From positions 1 through 64,000 of the forward strand of contig JAECUM010027250.1 of assembly GCA_016617855.1 (NCBI GenBank): a DNA stretch of 64,000 nucleotides. The letters run 5' to 3'. Each line of letters starts with the position of its first letter. The stretch's first letter is position 1. Origin of the DNA: Megalonaias nervosa. Lineage: Eukaryota > Mollusca > Bivalvia > Unionida > Unionidae. Positions 61,701 to 64,000 of the stretch are shown in pieces. The notes under the pieces are model-generated. The model did not search any database and was not told the DNA's origin. It saw only the letters and a list, made by a program, of their open reading frames with translations. A program made the translations under genes and the position numbers.

Positions 61701-64000
61701 CTGTAATGTGATCAAGCAAGTATTATCAGAGAAACATAATTTACCTAAACATTTGTTTTCTACATCAAATTTATTACCTGATCACTCTAACATTAGAAGA
61801 ACAGGTAAGAGGAGGAAACATATCCACTCAACTGAAAGGATGCACATCTCCTAATGTTAGTTTAACACAACAACAGACATGTTCAAACACTGAGGGAAAT
61901 CTCTGTGGGATCCCACACCAAACATTTCCCAGGCAAATACAATGAAAGTGGCAAATCTATGTGTGGGTCTGTGGTTGTGCTTTCACGAGTGGGTAGTGGT
62001 AATTCTCTGGGCAGCTACCAGTTACCTGCCAATGACTGAGGCCATGTCATGAAAATAAAAGTTGGAGAAATCAGACTGGGTGTGCCAGCCAACTGACTCC
62101 TCTAACTCCTAAAATGAGACACAACATTTGAAGGCCAGGCTCATGGAAATCACTCGTATTTCGTAAGCTGAGATCTTCATCAATCATACCTGATCTTTTA
62201 AGAATTCTGAGTATGCTGATTTGAAGACTCCTTTTCGCCAAGCGGCCAGCACTTGTAGGGTTGTCTTACTTACCTGCCTTAAGTCGTAGGAACAGATTTT
62301 TACAGCTACTGTGGATGTTCTCCATGCACTTCAGATCGTATCTGAGTGTACATATGGGTTTCTGCAGCTTCACTTCTGTCAATGGGTCAATTGAGGTGAG
62401 AGAGCGAATAATTATTTATTGGTTGCCTAGTGAAGGTAACCCGTTCATTAGAACTGAAACCAGGTTGCATCATTTGAATGACTGAGTTGTCAAAATAGTC
62501 TGGATTCATTGAGAGTGCATGTACTTCACTCCCCTTACATCATGAAGCTAGCACTATCAGGAATCAAGTTCAAAATGACAGCTGTTTCAGTGAGGTGGAC
62601 AACAGGGTGAACTTTTAGATGAACTCACCCATGTCAAGACCAAGGTGATATTCCATTTTGGGATGGTGAGAGTGAGCACAGCCTGGATATGTCAAAATTG
62701 GACATTTCCCCAATAAAAGTCATCAACTTCAAAGTGTGTTGGAAGTTTAAAATTTCCTGCTCCAATGATTTTCAGCATGCTTGTTTTTCATGGATCTTAA
62801 GTTGCCCTTTTTTTAAATATTGGACCAGATGTTCTCTGTCCATGACACACACAAATCATATGTGTGTGATTATGAGTACATTGTGCATGCCACATATGTC
62901 TCGCATTTGCCCTCCACAATCCTGAATTGCTTGCAAATTCTGCACTTATGCACTGAAAAGAGAACAAGCAAACCAGTGCATACAACAAATACATAAATTG
63001 TTGAAATAAAGGCAAACTTGCATTCTTGAGACGACTTAAAAAAACAACAACTGAAATATAACAGCATATGACAGCACCACCAGTGAAAATTGTGTGTTAC
63101 TGATTGATACTAAATGAACAATAATGACAAATGCAAAAATATTAATAAATTCACAAGGAAATTATGTAACTGCAGTATGCACAATATATAATATTCTGAC
63201 ATATATAACTGAAAAAGAAAAGAAGGATAGTTAAAATTAAGAATATATTGTGATGGATTCCAGATGGTCACTATTGACAGTAAATTGTAACAGTTAAAGC
63301 AGGCTATATCTGGGATAAAGGTGGCCACCTTGCAGGAATGAAGAGGAGTTAACCTGTAAGAGTTACTTCCCTTGATCTACACAATGACAGACAGAAAGAT
63401 ATTTTGTTTCGTCTTTCAGGGAGGGCTGGATTTGGAGGTAACAGAGAGCAATTCTAATGTTAATGTGATCAGGCAATGTATTTGATGGATAAAGAGAGAG
63501 TTTTCATCTTTCAGGTAGGACTGGATTTAAGAGGTAGCACAGTTTATGTTCCTAAATGTTAATGTGATCCAGTAATGAATTCAGTGGAGAAAATGCAACT
63601 TTGTGTTGAAACAGACACAGAAACCAGTTGTTTTTCATACATACCTGAAACATATGATTCTGCCGATTCATATCCGATGACATTACCATGCTCATCTAAA
63701 ATTTTCTTCTTCCGCTTACGATGATGAGTTCCACCTGCACTAACATCACTGAAATAGCTATGTTCACTGTCTGAATCATGTTCTTTTCGACCTTTCTTTT
63801 TCTTCTTCCCCTTTTCCCCTTCTGCCTTTTTCTTCTCAGCTTTTCTGCCACCTGGCTTGTCACTGTCGGAGCTGTGGTAAGATTCACTAGCACTGTATGT
63901 CCCATCAGCATGTTTTCGCCTACGCTTTACATGTCGTGTGCCACCCGCACTGACAACACTATAATAACTGTGGGCACTATCAGGTCCGTGCTTTCTCTCA
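16772..64000 (-). CDS. Uncharacterised EF-hand, Lys/Ser-rich protein (20 exons, 5' partial)
   Basis: A minus-strand gene whose 5' end lies beyond base 64000. Exons were placed by GT-AG sites, continuous reading phase and frame. In order they are 64000-63645, 59984-59975, 57774-57463, 52826-52710, 51051-50941, 50185-50103, 47853-47765, 44222-44169, 41484-41445, 39344-39288, 38645-38479, 37895-37766, 37137-37028, 33908-33783, 33249-33134, 31494-31420, 29999-29914, 27690-27474, 19604-19327 and 16850-16772. The N-terminal part is repetitive and charged. The C-terminal ~350 residues look globular and include a canonical EF-hand loop, so calcium binding is likely. No signal peptide or membrane segment is seen in the visible part. 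I cannot name the family. All junction phases agree except 37766/37137, where one exon of length 3n+1 must be missing or unrecognised. No start codon or promoter is in the window. Confidence 0.85.
17020..17532. mobile_element. Two palindromic foldback elements (family P)
   Basis: Two diverged copies, about 17020-17230 and 17319-17530. Both have the family hallmarks: outer 'TATATACTC/GAGTATATA' ends, 'CAACTGCAAAC/GTTTGCAGTTG' arms, and inner 'AGACCCAGATCTGC/GCAGATCTGGGTCT' modules around 'CACATTATG'. They lie in the last intron. Confidence 0.75.
17533..19326. other. Intron 19 (5' part), no feature
   Basis: AT-rich intron sequence with no exon-like segment or recognisable transposon. A short G-rich run lies near 19035. 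Confidence 0.4.
19327..19604 (-). CDS. Host gene exon (278 nt), conserved C-terminal segment
   Basis: Acceptor 'CTATTTCAG', donor 'CAC|GTAAGA'. It reads 'ISFLDYLCYVPLFLSMHENI' (hydrophobic, probably a buried helix pair), 'NPLDMSDDKYDHLLRKPSG', 'DVNPIGFPLRKESVFQMRQQ' and 'AQDLLEGRINPKDLTKERNE'. It ends two bases into a codon, as needed by the terminal exon. The even amino-acid composition, unlike the low-complexity upstream exons, suggests a folded domain. Confidence 0.9.
20143..20532 (-). mobile_element. SINE family A, full copy with tRNA-like head
   Basis: On the minus strand the head holds a box-A-like 'GGTGGCTTAGTGGTTGG' (20506-20522) and a box-B-like 'GGTTTGAATCCC' (20465-20476), so it derives from a tRNA gene. 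The body runs through 'GGCGCTCAGCATTAA', 'GTGACTGGGTGGGACA' and 'CTACGTTAAAAATCC'. The 3' end is a CT/CA microsatellite (20143-20220). Copies at 4006-4200 and 26643-27292 share the body. The internal promoter boxes are reasonably intact. Confidence 0.8.
20533..21042. other. Intron sequence, no feature
   Basis: T-rich DNA that is open in all three plus-strand frames around 20634-20896 because stop codons are scarce in a TTT/ATT/CTT-rich stretch. It has no coding character. Confidence 0.4.
21043..21218 (+). repeat. Minisatellite, 16-bp unit, 11 copies
   Basis: The unit is 'AGTGATGATGTCATGC', with alternating final TGC/TTC variants. A second-order ~32-bp pattern is visible, and later copies change GATGATG to GATCATG. 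The core TGATGTCA resembles a CRE half-match, but no function is implied. Confidence 0.9.
22796..22803 (+). repeat. hAT target-site duplication, left
   Basis: ATTAGGAC, identical to 25610-25617. Eight base pairs is the length that hAT transposases make. Confidence 0.85.
22804..25609 (+). mobile_element. Nearly complete hAT transposon, 2806 bp
   Basis: The ends are 'CATAGTTGTTAAAAATGTT' (22804-22822) and, inverted, 'CATAGATGTTAAAAACGTT' (25609-25591). They match in 17 of 19 positions and are flanked by a perfect 8-bp duplication. Subterminal DNA on the left is packed with CGTTTTTT-type repeats; the right end has the same strand bias. The interior encodes a transposase in two frames. The element sits in the 8-kb intron between exons 27474-27690 and 19327-19604, antisense to the host gene, and inside DIRS-like copy B, so it is younger than that copy. 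Confidence 0.92.
23616..25492 (+). pseudogene. hAT transposase, one frameshift and one stop
   Basis: The first ATG of good context is at 23616 ('MPKEKSEEWKHV'). Residues about 25-50 form a decayed BED-type zinc finger ('CIYYNKEFHGG', with 'RGHLLG'). The central block from about 24130 is the DUF659-like catalytic region: 'VTLMSDGWTN', 'DTSGEIKDGSF', 'VVQVITDSASNCVAARKML' and 'CTTHCLDL'. The frame breaks within 24473-24486; reading continues one frame over as 'LLEDIGKLPCIDSVITDSKD'. A TAA at 25055-25057 precedes 'VIAGFHAMIERI'. The C-terminus has 'RWWMSFGAHVPELQQV' and the dimerisation motif 'SASACERNWSTFEFIHTKKR'. Only two lesions in ~1.9 kb mean recent inactivation; sequencing or assembly error in either is possible. 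Confidence 0.88.
25610..25617 (+). repeat. hAT target-site duplication, right
   Basis: ATTAGGAC, identical to 22796-22803, followed by DIRS-like copy B sequence. Confidence 0.85.
26408..26636. mobile_element. Palindromic foldback element, family P
   Basis: Outer ends 'ACCATATATACTTAC' and 'GTGAGTATATACAG'. Inner modules are 'CTGCAAACTGTATAGACCCA' and 'GATCAGGGTCTATGTTG', with the family centre 'GGAGTAATCAGTAGAACAAA'. Confidence 0.8.
26831..26842 (+). repeat. SINE B target-site duplication, left
   Basis: GCCACAGACATG, identical to 27093-27104. Uninterrupted SINE A copies have only one such segment (4151-4162 and 20321-20332, with variants), which confirms the duplication. Confidence 0.9.
26843..27092 (-). 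mobile_element. SINE family B, tRNA-derived, complete
   Basis: On the minus strand it starts 'GGGCCCTGAGTGGCCGAGTG' with box A 'TGGCCGAGTGGTCTAAAGCG' (27062-27081), typical of a tRNA-Leu/Ser ancestor. Box B 'GGGTTCGAGT' is at 27011-27020. The body runs through 'GGTTTCTTCCTCCACCGTTA' and ends in 'AAGCCCCACAACAACAACA', a short (ACA) tail. A perfect 12-bp duplication surrounds it. Intact boxes and the clean duplication suggest a young copy. Confidence 0.9.
27093..27104 (+). repeat. SINE B target-site duplication, right
   Basis: GCCACAGACATG, identical to 26831-26842. Confidence 0.9.
27474..27690 (-). CDS. Host gene exon (217 nt)
   Basis: Acceptor 'TTTTTTTTAG', donor 'GAG|GTATTA'. It completes a split Asp codon and reads 'PISRHLLDICDLIDIQRKMD', 'LYKMMFYCNAESDRDANFIK', 'AESLRIELIAGGLNWKQQNF' and 'IMERLQPNAFME'. 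The 'NAESDRDANFIKAES' stretch looks like a decayed EF-hand loop between two helices. Confidence 0.9.
27919..27962. repeat. (TA)n microsatellite
   Basis: About 21 TA dinucleotides in an intron. Confidence 0.9.
28549..28749 (+). repeat. Minisatellite, 25-31-bp unit, ~7 copies
   Basis: The unit reads 'ACAGGTAAGACAAGAACTTC' then 'TATTTGCTTAT'. Some copies lack the middle. Each contains CAGGTAAG, a perfect splice-donor sequence, on the strand opposite the gene, so it is not expected to act as one. Confidence 0.85.
28889..29083. mobile_element. Palindromic foldback element, family P
   Basis: Ends 'GTATATACTCACCTT' and 'AAGTGAGTATATGTGG'. Inner modules are 'AGGTCTGGGTCTATG', 'CACATTATGCAATGGCAGAT' and 'CTGATTACTCCTATCCAAC'. 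Confidence 0.8.
29391..29599. mobile_element. Palindromic foldback element, family P
   Basis: A well preserved copy bounded by 'TACCATATATA' and 'TATATATGGTA'. Arms are 'AGTCAAGTCAACTGCAAAG' and 'TTTGCAGTTGGACTCGACTT'. Inner modules are 'CCAGATCTGCTGGCACATTA' and 'GACAGATCTAGGTCTGTGCA'. Confidence 0.85.
29914..29999 (-). CDS. Host gene exon (86 nt)
   Basis: Acceptor 'TTTATTACAG', donor 'GGA|GTAAGT'. It reads 'VLKIDDASQITFRMFAVVSA' then 'LCERVATM', an amphipathic helical stretch. Phase agrees with both neighbours. Confidence 0.88.
30000..31419. other. Intron with GT microsatellite
   Basis: Contains (GT)n at about 30426-30448, then 'TTTAATTGTACATCAGTACA' and 'TATATAGTGCCAGT', which resembles 34146-34190. 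Nothing else is identified. Confidence 0.4.
31420..31494 (-). CDS. Host gene exon (75 nt)
   Basis: Acceptor 'CCATTTTCAG', donor 'AAG|GTAGAG', phase 0 at both ends. It reads 'EARQALDGVPSVQGITKKQL' then 'DYVFK'. The opening Glu is position 12 of the EF-hand loop that starts in the previous exon, so the intron splits the calcium-binding motif at its last ligand. Confidence 0.88.
31495..33133. other. Intron with a family-P element
   Basis: AT-rich intron. A family-P foldback lies at about 32750-32965. No further feature is recognised. Confidence 0.4.
32750..32965. mobile_element. Palindromic foldback element, family P
   Basis: It contains 'AAGTCCAACTGCAAATTGCA' and 'CTGCAGTTGGACTCAACTTG' arms, with 'CCAGCACATTATGTGATGGC' and 'GACCCTGATTTGCC' inside. 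Confidence 0.75.
33134..33249 (-). CDS. Host gene exon (116 nt) with EF-hand loop
   Basis: Acceptor 'TTGCCTTTCAG', donor 'AAG|GTTGGG'. It reads 'DGNIDFVTHYRLVDPGKLEA' then 'YAKAFVVEDEDFDTVIGFK'. Joined with Glu of the next exon, 'DEDFDTVIGFKE' is a 12-residue EF-hand loop with Asp at positions 1, 3 and 5, Ile at 8 and Glu at 12. Position 6 is Thr instead of the usual Gly. The preceding 'DPGKLEAYAKAFVVE' is a good E-helix. Confidence 0.9.
33783..33908 (-). CDS. Host gene exon (126 nt)
   Basis: Acceptor 'ATTATTTCAG', donor 'GAG|GTGAGA'. It reads 'TGLKRVNVIMKRGGQTLLDH' then 'MKRIMDLCKLKDDYAKDLDE', predicted helical. It opens with the last two bases of a codon begun in the previous exon. Confidence 0.88.
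34490..36960 (-). mobile_element. DIRS-like relic, copy C (left and internal part)
   Basis: The left terminal repeat at 34495-34640 ('CAAGAATATTCTCC', 'AATCCAGCTATCCAAGATGA') is inverted relative to 37560-37690. Internal sequence aligns with copy A at 9860-10300 and 12818-13100, for example 'GAAGAAGCAGCTCTTGTGCT'. It retains an RT core relic (34936-35389) that copy A has lost. It is the uninterrupted reference for the LINE insertion site in copy A. Confidence 0.55.
34936..35389 (-). pseudogene. DIRS-like reverse transcriptase relic
   Basis: The minus-strand frame ending near 35162 reads 'MEMVSLLRLPIRKDEFVISF' and 'DQTDACFHIHIHP'. In another frame below it, 'YDFQFHVLPFGLNHCPWTF' and 'FSLYLDILRYVI' follow. 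This is the order of DIRS/LTR-type RT: I-x-K-x-D-x-x-x-x-x-D-(L)-x-D-A-Y-F-H-I-P-I-H-P, then LPFGL-x-x-A-P, then YLDD. The second catalytic box is YLDI and there is a frameshift near 35180, so the enzyme is dead. Confidence 0.7.
37028..37137 (-). CDS. Host gene exon (110 nt) with phase conflict upstream
   Basis: Acceptor 'TTGTTATTTCAG', donor 'ATTG|GTAATG'. The frame 'TMVSKCEMFEVNEDAHETCF' then 'TLQCLLNMVGRNMVI' joins perfectly to the next exon (...MVIV-TGLKRVN...). Upstream it needs two bases from the previous exon, but exon 37766-37895 supplies one. The exon lies between two DIRS-like fragments (34490-36960 and 37391-37690). Confidence 0.7.
37391..37690 (-). repeat. DIRS-like terminal repeat fragment
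   Basis: It shares 'GGAGGGCTGGATTCAAGAGG' and 'ATTAATATGATCAGGAAACA' with 63415-63480 and 26020-26090. It is the inverse of 34495-34640. It may be the far end of copy C or a separate fragment, since a host exon lies between them. Confidence 0.6.
37766..37895 (-). CDS. Host gene exon (130 nt)
   Basis: Acceptor 'CTTTTGTAG' before CAAAAG, donor 'CAT|GTGAGT'. It reads 'QKFGEHLEIADGEKKIGTRR' and 'LSEYLSDVGTDELADDSDLD' then 'VST', leaving one base. Phase agrees upstream, but not with the next exon found. Confidence 0.85.
38479..38645 (-). CDS. Host gene exon (167 nt)
   Basis: Acceptor 'ATAACTTTAG', donor 'AAG|GTATTA'. It reads 'AGGTDDDAPFEVGADGKIRL' and 'RDGKKKIDLSKLTDDDLRKL', then 'GIDPTLSKKEIARLLK'. 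The second half looks like a small helical module ('LTDDDLRKLGIDPTLSKKEI'). It is the first well-ordered segment after the low-complexity region. Confidence 0.9.
38848..39103 (+). repeat. Minisatellite, ~55-bp unit, 5 copies
   Basis: The unit contains 'TTTCATAATATTTCTCCCAT', 'GATAAGGTCAGGGGGC' and 'CAGCAxxxTATxGCACTTGTG'. Copies vary in length by a few bases. Confidence 0.8.
39288..39344 (-). CDS. Host gene exon (57 nt)
   Basis: Acceptor 'GATATTTCAG', donor 'GGAG|GTAAGA'. It reads 'DKDGNVRVVKKEKQKTIGG'. The 'D-x-x-G-N-V' opening repeats in 'DEHGNVIG' of exon 63645-64000 and 'DEQGRVIG' of exon 44169-44222. Confidence 0.85.
39541..39655 (+). repeat. Minisatellite S1, ~28-bp unit
   Basis: About four copies of 'ATGTCAATAATACCATGTGA' plus 'TAAATGTC'-type sequence. 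The same unit forms a second array at 42577-42770, three kilobases away. Confidence 0.85.
39660..40665 (+). repeat. Diverged ~50-bp satellite array, about 20 copies
   Basis: A 1-kb stretch of degenerate repeats with consensus elements 'TATGCAGATCCTGATCTATG', 'ATCTTGCTTGAAGTCATAAG' and 'TATAACAAAC'. Unit length varies from about 45 to 58 bp. It fills most of the intron between exons 39288-39344 and 41445-41484. Confidence 0.85.
41445..41484 (-). CDS. Host gene exon (40 nt)
   Basis: Acceptor 'TTATTTCACAG', donor 'TATG|GTAAGT'. It reads 'DGDESGSEYEYEY' plus one base. Acidic and tyrosine-rich, like 'DEGPDEYEY' in exon 47765-47853. Confidence 0.85.
41653..41865. mobile_element. MITE with ~55-bp inverted repeats
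   Basis: The left arm begins 'CTGGTTAGAGACCAATTCTC' and continues 'GTACCAATTGTCGCCATA'. The right arm is its inverse, with few mismatches, ending 'GAATTGGTCTCTAACCAG'. TA lies at each boundary (41651-41652 and 41866-41867). Length is 213 bp, with no coding. Confidence 0.85.
41952..42544. mobile_element. Possible piggyBac-type MITE
   Basis: Ends 'CCCCTGGAGG' and 'GTGCCAGGGG' are each bordered by TTAA (41948-41951 and 42545-42548). TTAA is the obligatory piggyBac target, and the family's ends usually begin CCC/CCT. Similarity extends outwards into 'TCATTAA' on both sides, so the true boundary could lie further out and the class is uncertain. No transposase frame is present. Confidence 0.6.
42577..42770 (+). 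repeat. Minisatellite S1, second array
   Basis: About seven copies of the 'ATGTCAATAATACCATGTGA' unit also seen at 39541-39655. It lies directly after the TTAA-flanked element. Confidence 0.85.
42771..44168. other. Intron sequence with one duplication
   Basis: AT-rich intron DNA. The only structure seen is the direct duplication at 43590-43905. Confidence 0.4.
43590..43905 (+). repeat. Tandem duplication, ~167-bp unit, two copies
   Basis: Units near 43590-43738 and 43758-43905 share 'CAGATCAAGAAT', 'GAGCAATAGTAAAG', 'AAGTCATGAATAA' and 'CTGCTCCACAAA'. Confidence 0.8.
44169..44222 (-). CDS. Host gene exon (54 nt)
   Basis: Acceptor 'ATCCTTACAG', donor 'AAG|GTACAT', phase 0 on both sides. It reads 'KYDEQGRVIGKKRKGKAK', a copy of the 'D-x-x-G-x-V' plus basic-cluster module found in several other exons. 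Confidence 0.85.
44343..45913. mobile_element. 1.57-kb non-coding inverted-repeat transposon, TA target
   Basis: The left end reads 'CACCACTCCCTCGATAACTC' and the right end, inverted, 'CACCACTCCCTCGATAACTT'. TA dinucleotides border both ends. Secondary terminal matches occur ('GATAACTCAC', 'AGTAACTCACGCCC', 'GCTTATA'). The CTCGATAAC-type end resembles pogo/Tigger-like members of the Tc1-mariner superfamily. No transposase frame is present, so it would depend on an enzyme in trans. Confidence 0.75.
46104..46262. mobile_element. Palindromic foldback element, family P, partial
   Basis: The left end 'TACCATATGTACTCAG', 'AAGTCAAGTACATC', 'GCACAGACCAAGATCTGCCA' and part of the centre are present. 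The right outer arm is missing. Confidence 0.65.
46754..46877 (+). repeat. Minisatellite, 30-bp unit, 4 copies
   Basis: The unit begins 'ATTACCACAACATGATGACT' and ends 'CAACTTTACT'. Copies are nearly identical, so the array is young. Confidence 0.9.
47518..47734. mobile_element. Palindromic foldback element, family P
   Basis: Bounded by 'TACCATACATA' and 'GAGTATACATGGTA'. Arms are 'GAGTCAAACTGCAAACAACA' and 'CTGCAGTTGACTCAACTT'. The inner pair is 'CCCAGATCTGCTGGC' and 'GGTAGATCTGGGTCTGTGCA'. Its right end lies about 30 bp from exon 47765-47853. Confidence 0.85.
47765..47853 (-). CDS. Host gene exon (89 nt)
   Basis: Acceptor 'ATGTTATAG', donor 'TAT|GTGAGT'. It reads 'EYDPVTGEKIKKKKKATRPG' then 'DEGPDEYEY'. 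A basic cluster follows the 'YDPVTGEKI' module. Confidence 0.85.
47854..50102. other. Intron with one foldback element
   Basis: AT-rich. A weak family-P-like segment lies around 48262-48400 and a clear copy at 49702-49951. No other features are seen. Confidence 0.4.
49702..49951. mobile_element. Palindromic foldback element, family P, with expanded TA tract
   Basis: Begins 'TACCATATATATATATATAT', where the end of the element has expanded into a TA microsatellite to about 49742. It continues 'ACTCACCAATCAAGTCCAAC' and finishes 'GCAAGTATATATGGTA'. Confidence 0.8.
50103..50185 (-). CDS. Host gene exon (83 nt)
   Basis: Acceptor 'ATTTTTCAG', donor 'GAAA|GTAAGT'. It reads 'KEGKRAAGKGKKGKGKDGNE' then 'ADDESDE', a Lys/Gly run followed by an acidic patch, certainly disordered. 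Confidence 0.85.
50941..51051 (-). CDS. Host gene exon (111 nt), SPSSDW module 2
   Basis: Acceptor 'GCTTTGCAG', donor 'TTGA|GTAAGT'. It reads 'ILKQKKLQELREKGLISPSS' then 'DWTIDSEGNPVRISELE'. It parallels exon 52710-52826 along its length, with the same phase at both ends, so it arose by exon duplication. Confidence 0.9.
51254..51671. mobile_element. MITE, 418 bp, TA target
   Basis: The left end is 'CAGGTAAAACCTGTTATAAC' and the inverted right end is 'CCGGTAAAACATGTTATAAT', with TA on both sides (51252-51253 and 51672-51673). The 'GTTATAACGTGAT' type interior resembles pogo/Tigger-like nonautonomous elements. No coding. Confidence 0.75.
51838..52618 (+). repeat. Minisatellite, ~27-bp unit, about 28 copies
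   Basis: The consensus is 'TTCATGAAGTTGATGATTAC' then 'TAGTCCA'. Divergence between copies is 10-30 percent. The unit length is a multiple of three and stop-poor, so both strands show long open frames (for example 51823-52083 and 51836-52111); these are artefacts of the repeat. Confidence 0.92.
52710..52826 (-). CDS. Host gene exon (117 nt), SPSSDW module 1
   Basis: Acceptor 'TCCATCGTAG', donor 'AAGA|GTAAGT'. It reads 'MKKQKLLQELREKGMISPSS' then 'DWSIDTATGEPIRKSEKKE'. The first half is helical and charged. Module 2 in the next exon is about 60 percent identical. Confidence 0.9.
54682..54888. mobile_element. Palindromic foldback element, family P
   Basis: Ends 'GCATATACTCAACTT' and 'GCAAGTATATATGGTA'. 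Arms are 'GAGTCCAACCATAAACAAC' and 'GTTTGCAGTTGGACCTGAC'. Inner 'CTGCTGGCACATTATG'. Confidence 0.8.
55042..55254. mobile_element. Palindromic foldback element, family P
   Basis: Starts 'TACCATATATACTCACAAGT' and ends near 'AAGCGAGAATATAA'. The inner part is an almost perfect palindrome around 'CCAGTGCATTATGCGCTGG'. A partial right-arm copy follows at about 55265-55335. Confidence 0.85.
55855..56042 (+). repeat. Minisatellite, 31-bp unit, 6 copies
   Basis: The unit contains 'CACAATGATGCATAATGAGG' then 'ATGATTTGTCT'. The last copies change CACAATG to CACACTG. Confidence 0.9.
56873..56944 (+). repeat. Minisatellite, 24-bp unit, 3 copies
   Basis: The unit is 'CTGTACAGATGATAGGGCAA' plus TTA(C). 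Confidence 0.85.
57463..57774 (-). CDS. Host gene exon (312 nt), charged coiled-coil segment
   Basis: The acceptor is 'TTTTTCCAAAAG' before TGTATACAC, the only choice that fits the phase of the microexon. The donor is 'AAAGA|GTTTGT'. It reads 'VYTEVSDGKGGKIKVKKEKP', 'AKKGKGGKSGASDVPLKGKL', 'AKFTNVPDFSDSSTESDDVD' and 'LENMTEEERQKYFEEKAKRK', ending 'YGDLYDVMMEKKK'. The last third is a long charged helix. The Lys-rich to Ser/Asp-rich alternation suggests a disordered, phosphorylatable region. Confidence 0.9.
57775..59974. other. Intron, no feature
   Basis: AT-rich intron. I found no repeat family member or exon-like segment. Confidence 0.4.
59975..59984 (-). CDS. Host gene 10-nt microexon
   Basis: ATGATGAAAG lies between acceptor 'CCTTTTTTCAG' and donor 'GTAAGT'. 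It exactly bridges the one-base overhang of exon 63645-64000 and the need for two bases at exon 57463-57774, giving Asp-Asp-Glu-Ser. Without it the two exons are out of phase. The amino acids fit the acidic serine-rich context. Confidence 0.7.
59985..63644. other. Intron holding DIRS-like fragments
   Basis: Fragments of copy D occupy 60487-60915, 61700-62690 and 63290-63600. Between them is unassigned AT-rich DNA, with a CA-rich stretch near 62845-62880. Confidence 0.45.
60487..63600. mobile_element. DIRS-like relic, copy D
   Basis: Terminal-repeat sequence at 60487-60560 ('GAATACTTACCTGATAACAT', 'CCTGAATCCAGCC') and again at 60815-60905 ('GAATCCAGCCCTCCCTGAAA'). The inverse occurs twice at 63390-63490 and 63505-63595 ('AATGTTAATGTGATC'). 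The interior at 61700-62690 aligns with copy B at 21870-22800, for example 'GTGCCAGCCAACTGACTCCT' and 'GCTGAGATCTTCATC'. No frame is preserved. The duplicated ends suggest more than one insertion or end-to-end recombination. Confidence 0.5.
63645..64000 (-). CDS. Host gene exon, runs past window edge
   Basis: Donor 'TTCAG|GTATGT'. The window starts inside this exon. It reads 'ERKHGPDSAHSYYSVVSAGG', 'TRHVKRRRKHADGTYSASES', a Lys/Glu/Gly-rich stretch, then 'HSYFSDVSAGGTHHRKRRKK', 'ILDEHGNVIGYESAESYVS'. Two copies of the module 'HSY(Y/F)S-x-VSAGGT-x-H-x-KRR-(R/K)-K' are visible, about 70 residues apart. More copies may lie upstream. Confidence 0.88.

Noticed and set aside
63696..63911. Minus-strand frame starting MLMGHTVLVNL
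   Set aside because: It is a shifted frame over the host exon. The frame with SAGGT repeats fits the donor site and downstream phase.
1..64000. CRISPR arrays, bacterial operons, prophage or plasmid features
   Set aside because: The window is clearly eukaryotic; the tandem arrays lack spacer-repeat structure.

Overview
This is eukaryotic nuclear DNA from an AT-rich invertebrate-type genome: small exons with GT-AG junctions, long introns, microsatellites, tRNA-derived SINEs, MITEs, and hAT, DIRS-like and non-LTR elements. The repeat content would suit a mollusc or another lophotrochozoan, but no marker in the window fixes the taxon.

One host gene dominates. It lies on the minus strand from beyond base 64000 down to a stop codon at 16772-16774. 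I placed 20 coding exons by splice signals, reading phase and open frame. Together they encode about 870 residues. The N-terminal two thirds is lysine/serine/acidic low-complexity sequence with several internal repeats. It includes two adjacent exons that encode near-identical 'ELREKG..SPSSDW' modules and a 10-nt microexon. The C-terminal third is well-ordered sequence containing one clear EF-hand loop. I do not recognise the protein. Every junction agrees in phase except one (37766 to 37137), so at least one exon there is missing, unrecognised or lost. That interval is flanked on both sides by transposon fragments.

Bases 1-16385 are gene-poor and dense in transposon relics. They hold a LINE 3' fragment, a SINE and a hAT C-terminal relic. 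They also hold a large, decayed DIRS-like retroelement (about 5430-14395) that was split by two later insertions: a 2.1-kb element with hAT-like ends (6653-8797) and a 5'-truncated LINE with an uninterrupted reverse-transcriptase frame (10330-12807).

The introns carry a second DIRS-like copy split by an almost complete 2.8-kb hAT transposon with exact 8-bp target duplications (22804-25609), and further DIRS fragments near 34.5-37.7 kb and 60.5-63.6 kb. They also carry a SINE nested in another SINE, and four inverted-repeat elements (41653-41865, 41952-42544, 44343-45913, 51254-51671). About eleven copies of one ~210-bp palindromic foldback element are present, plus many minisatellites. The striking feature of the window is layered transposon-into-transposon insertion inside and next to an uncharacterised EF-hand gene.
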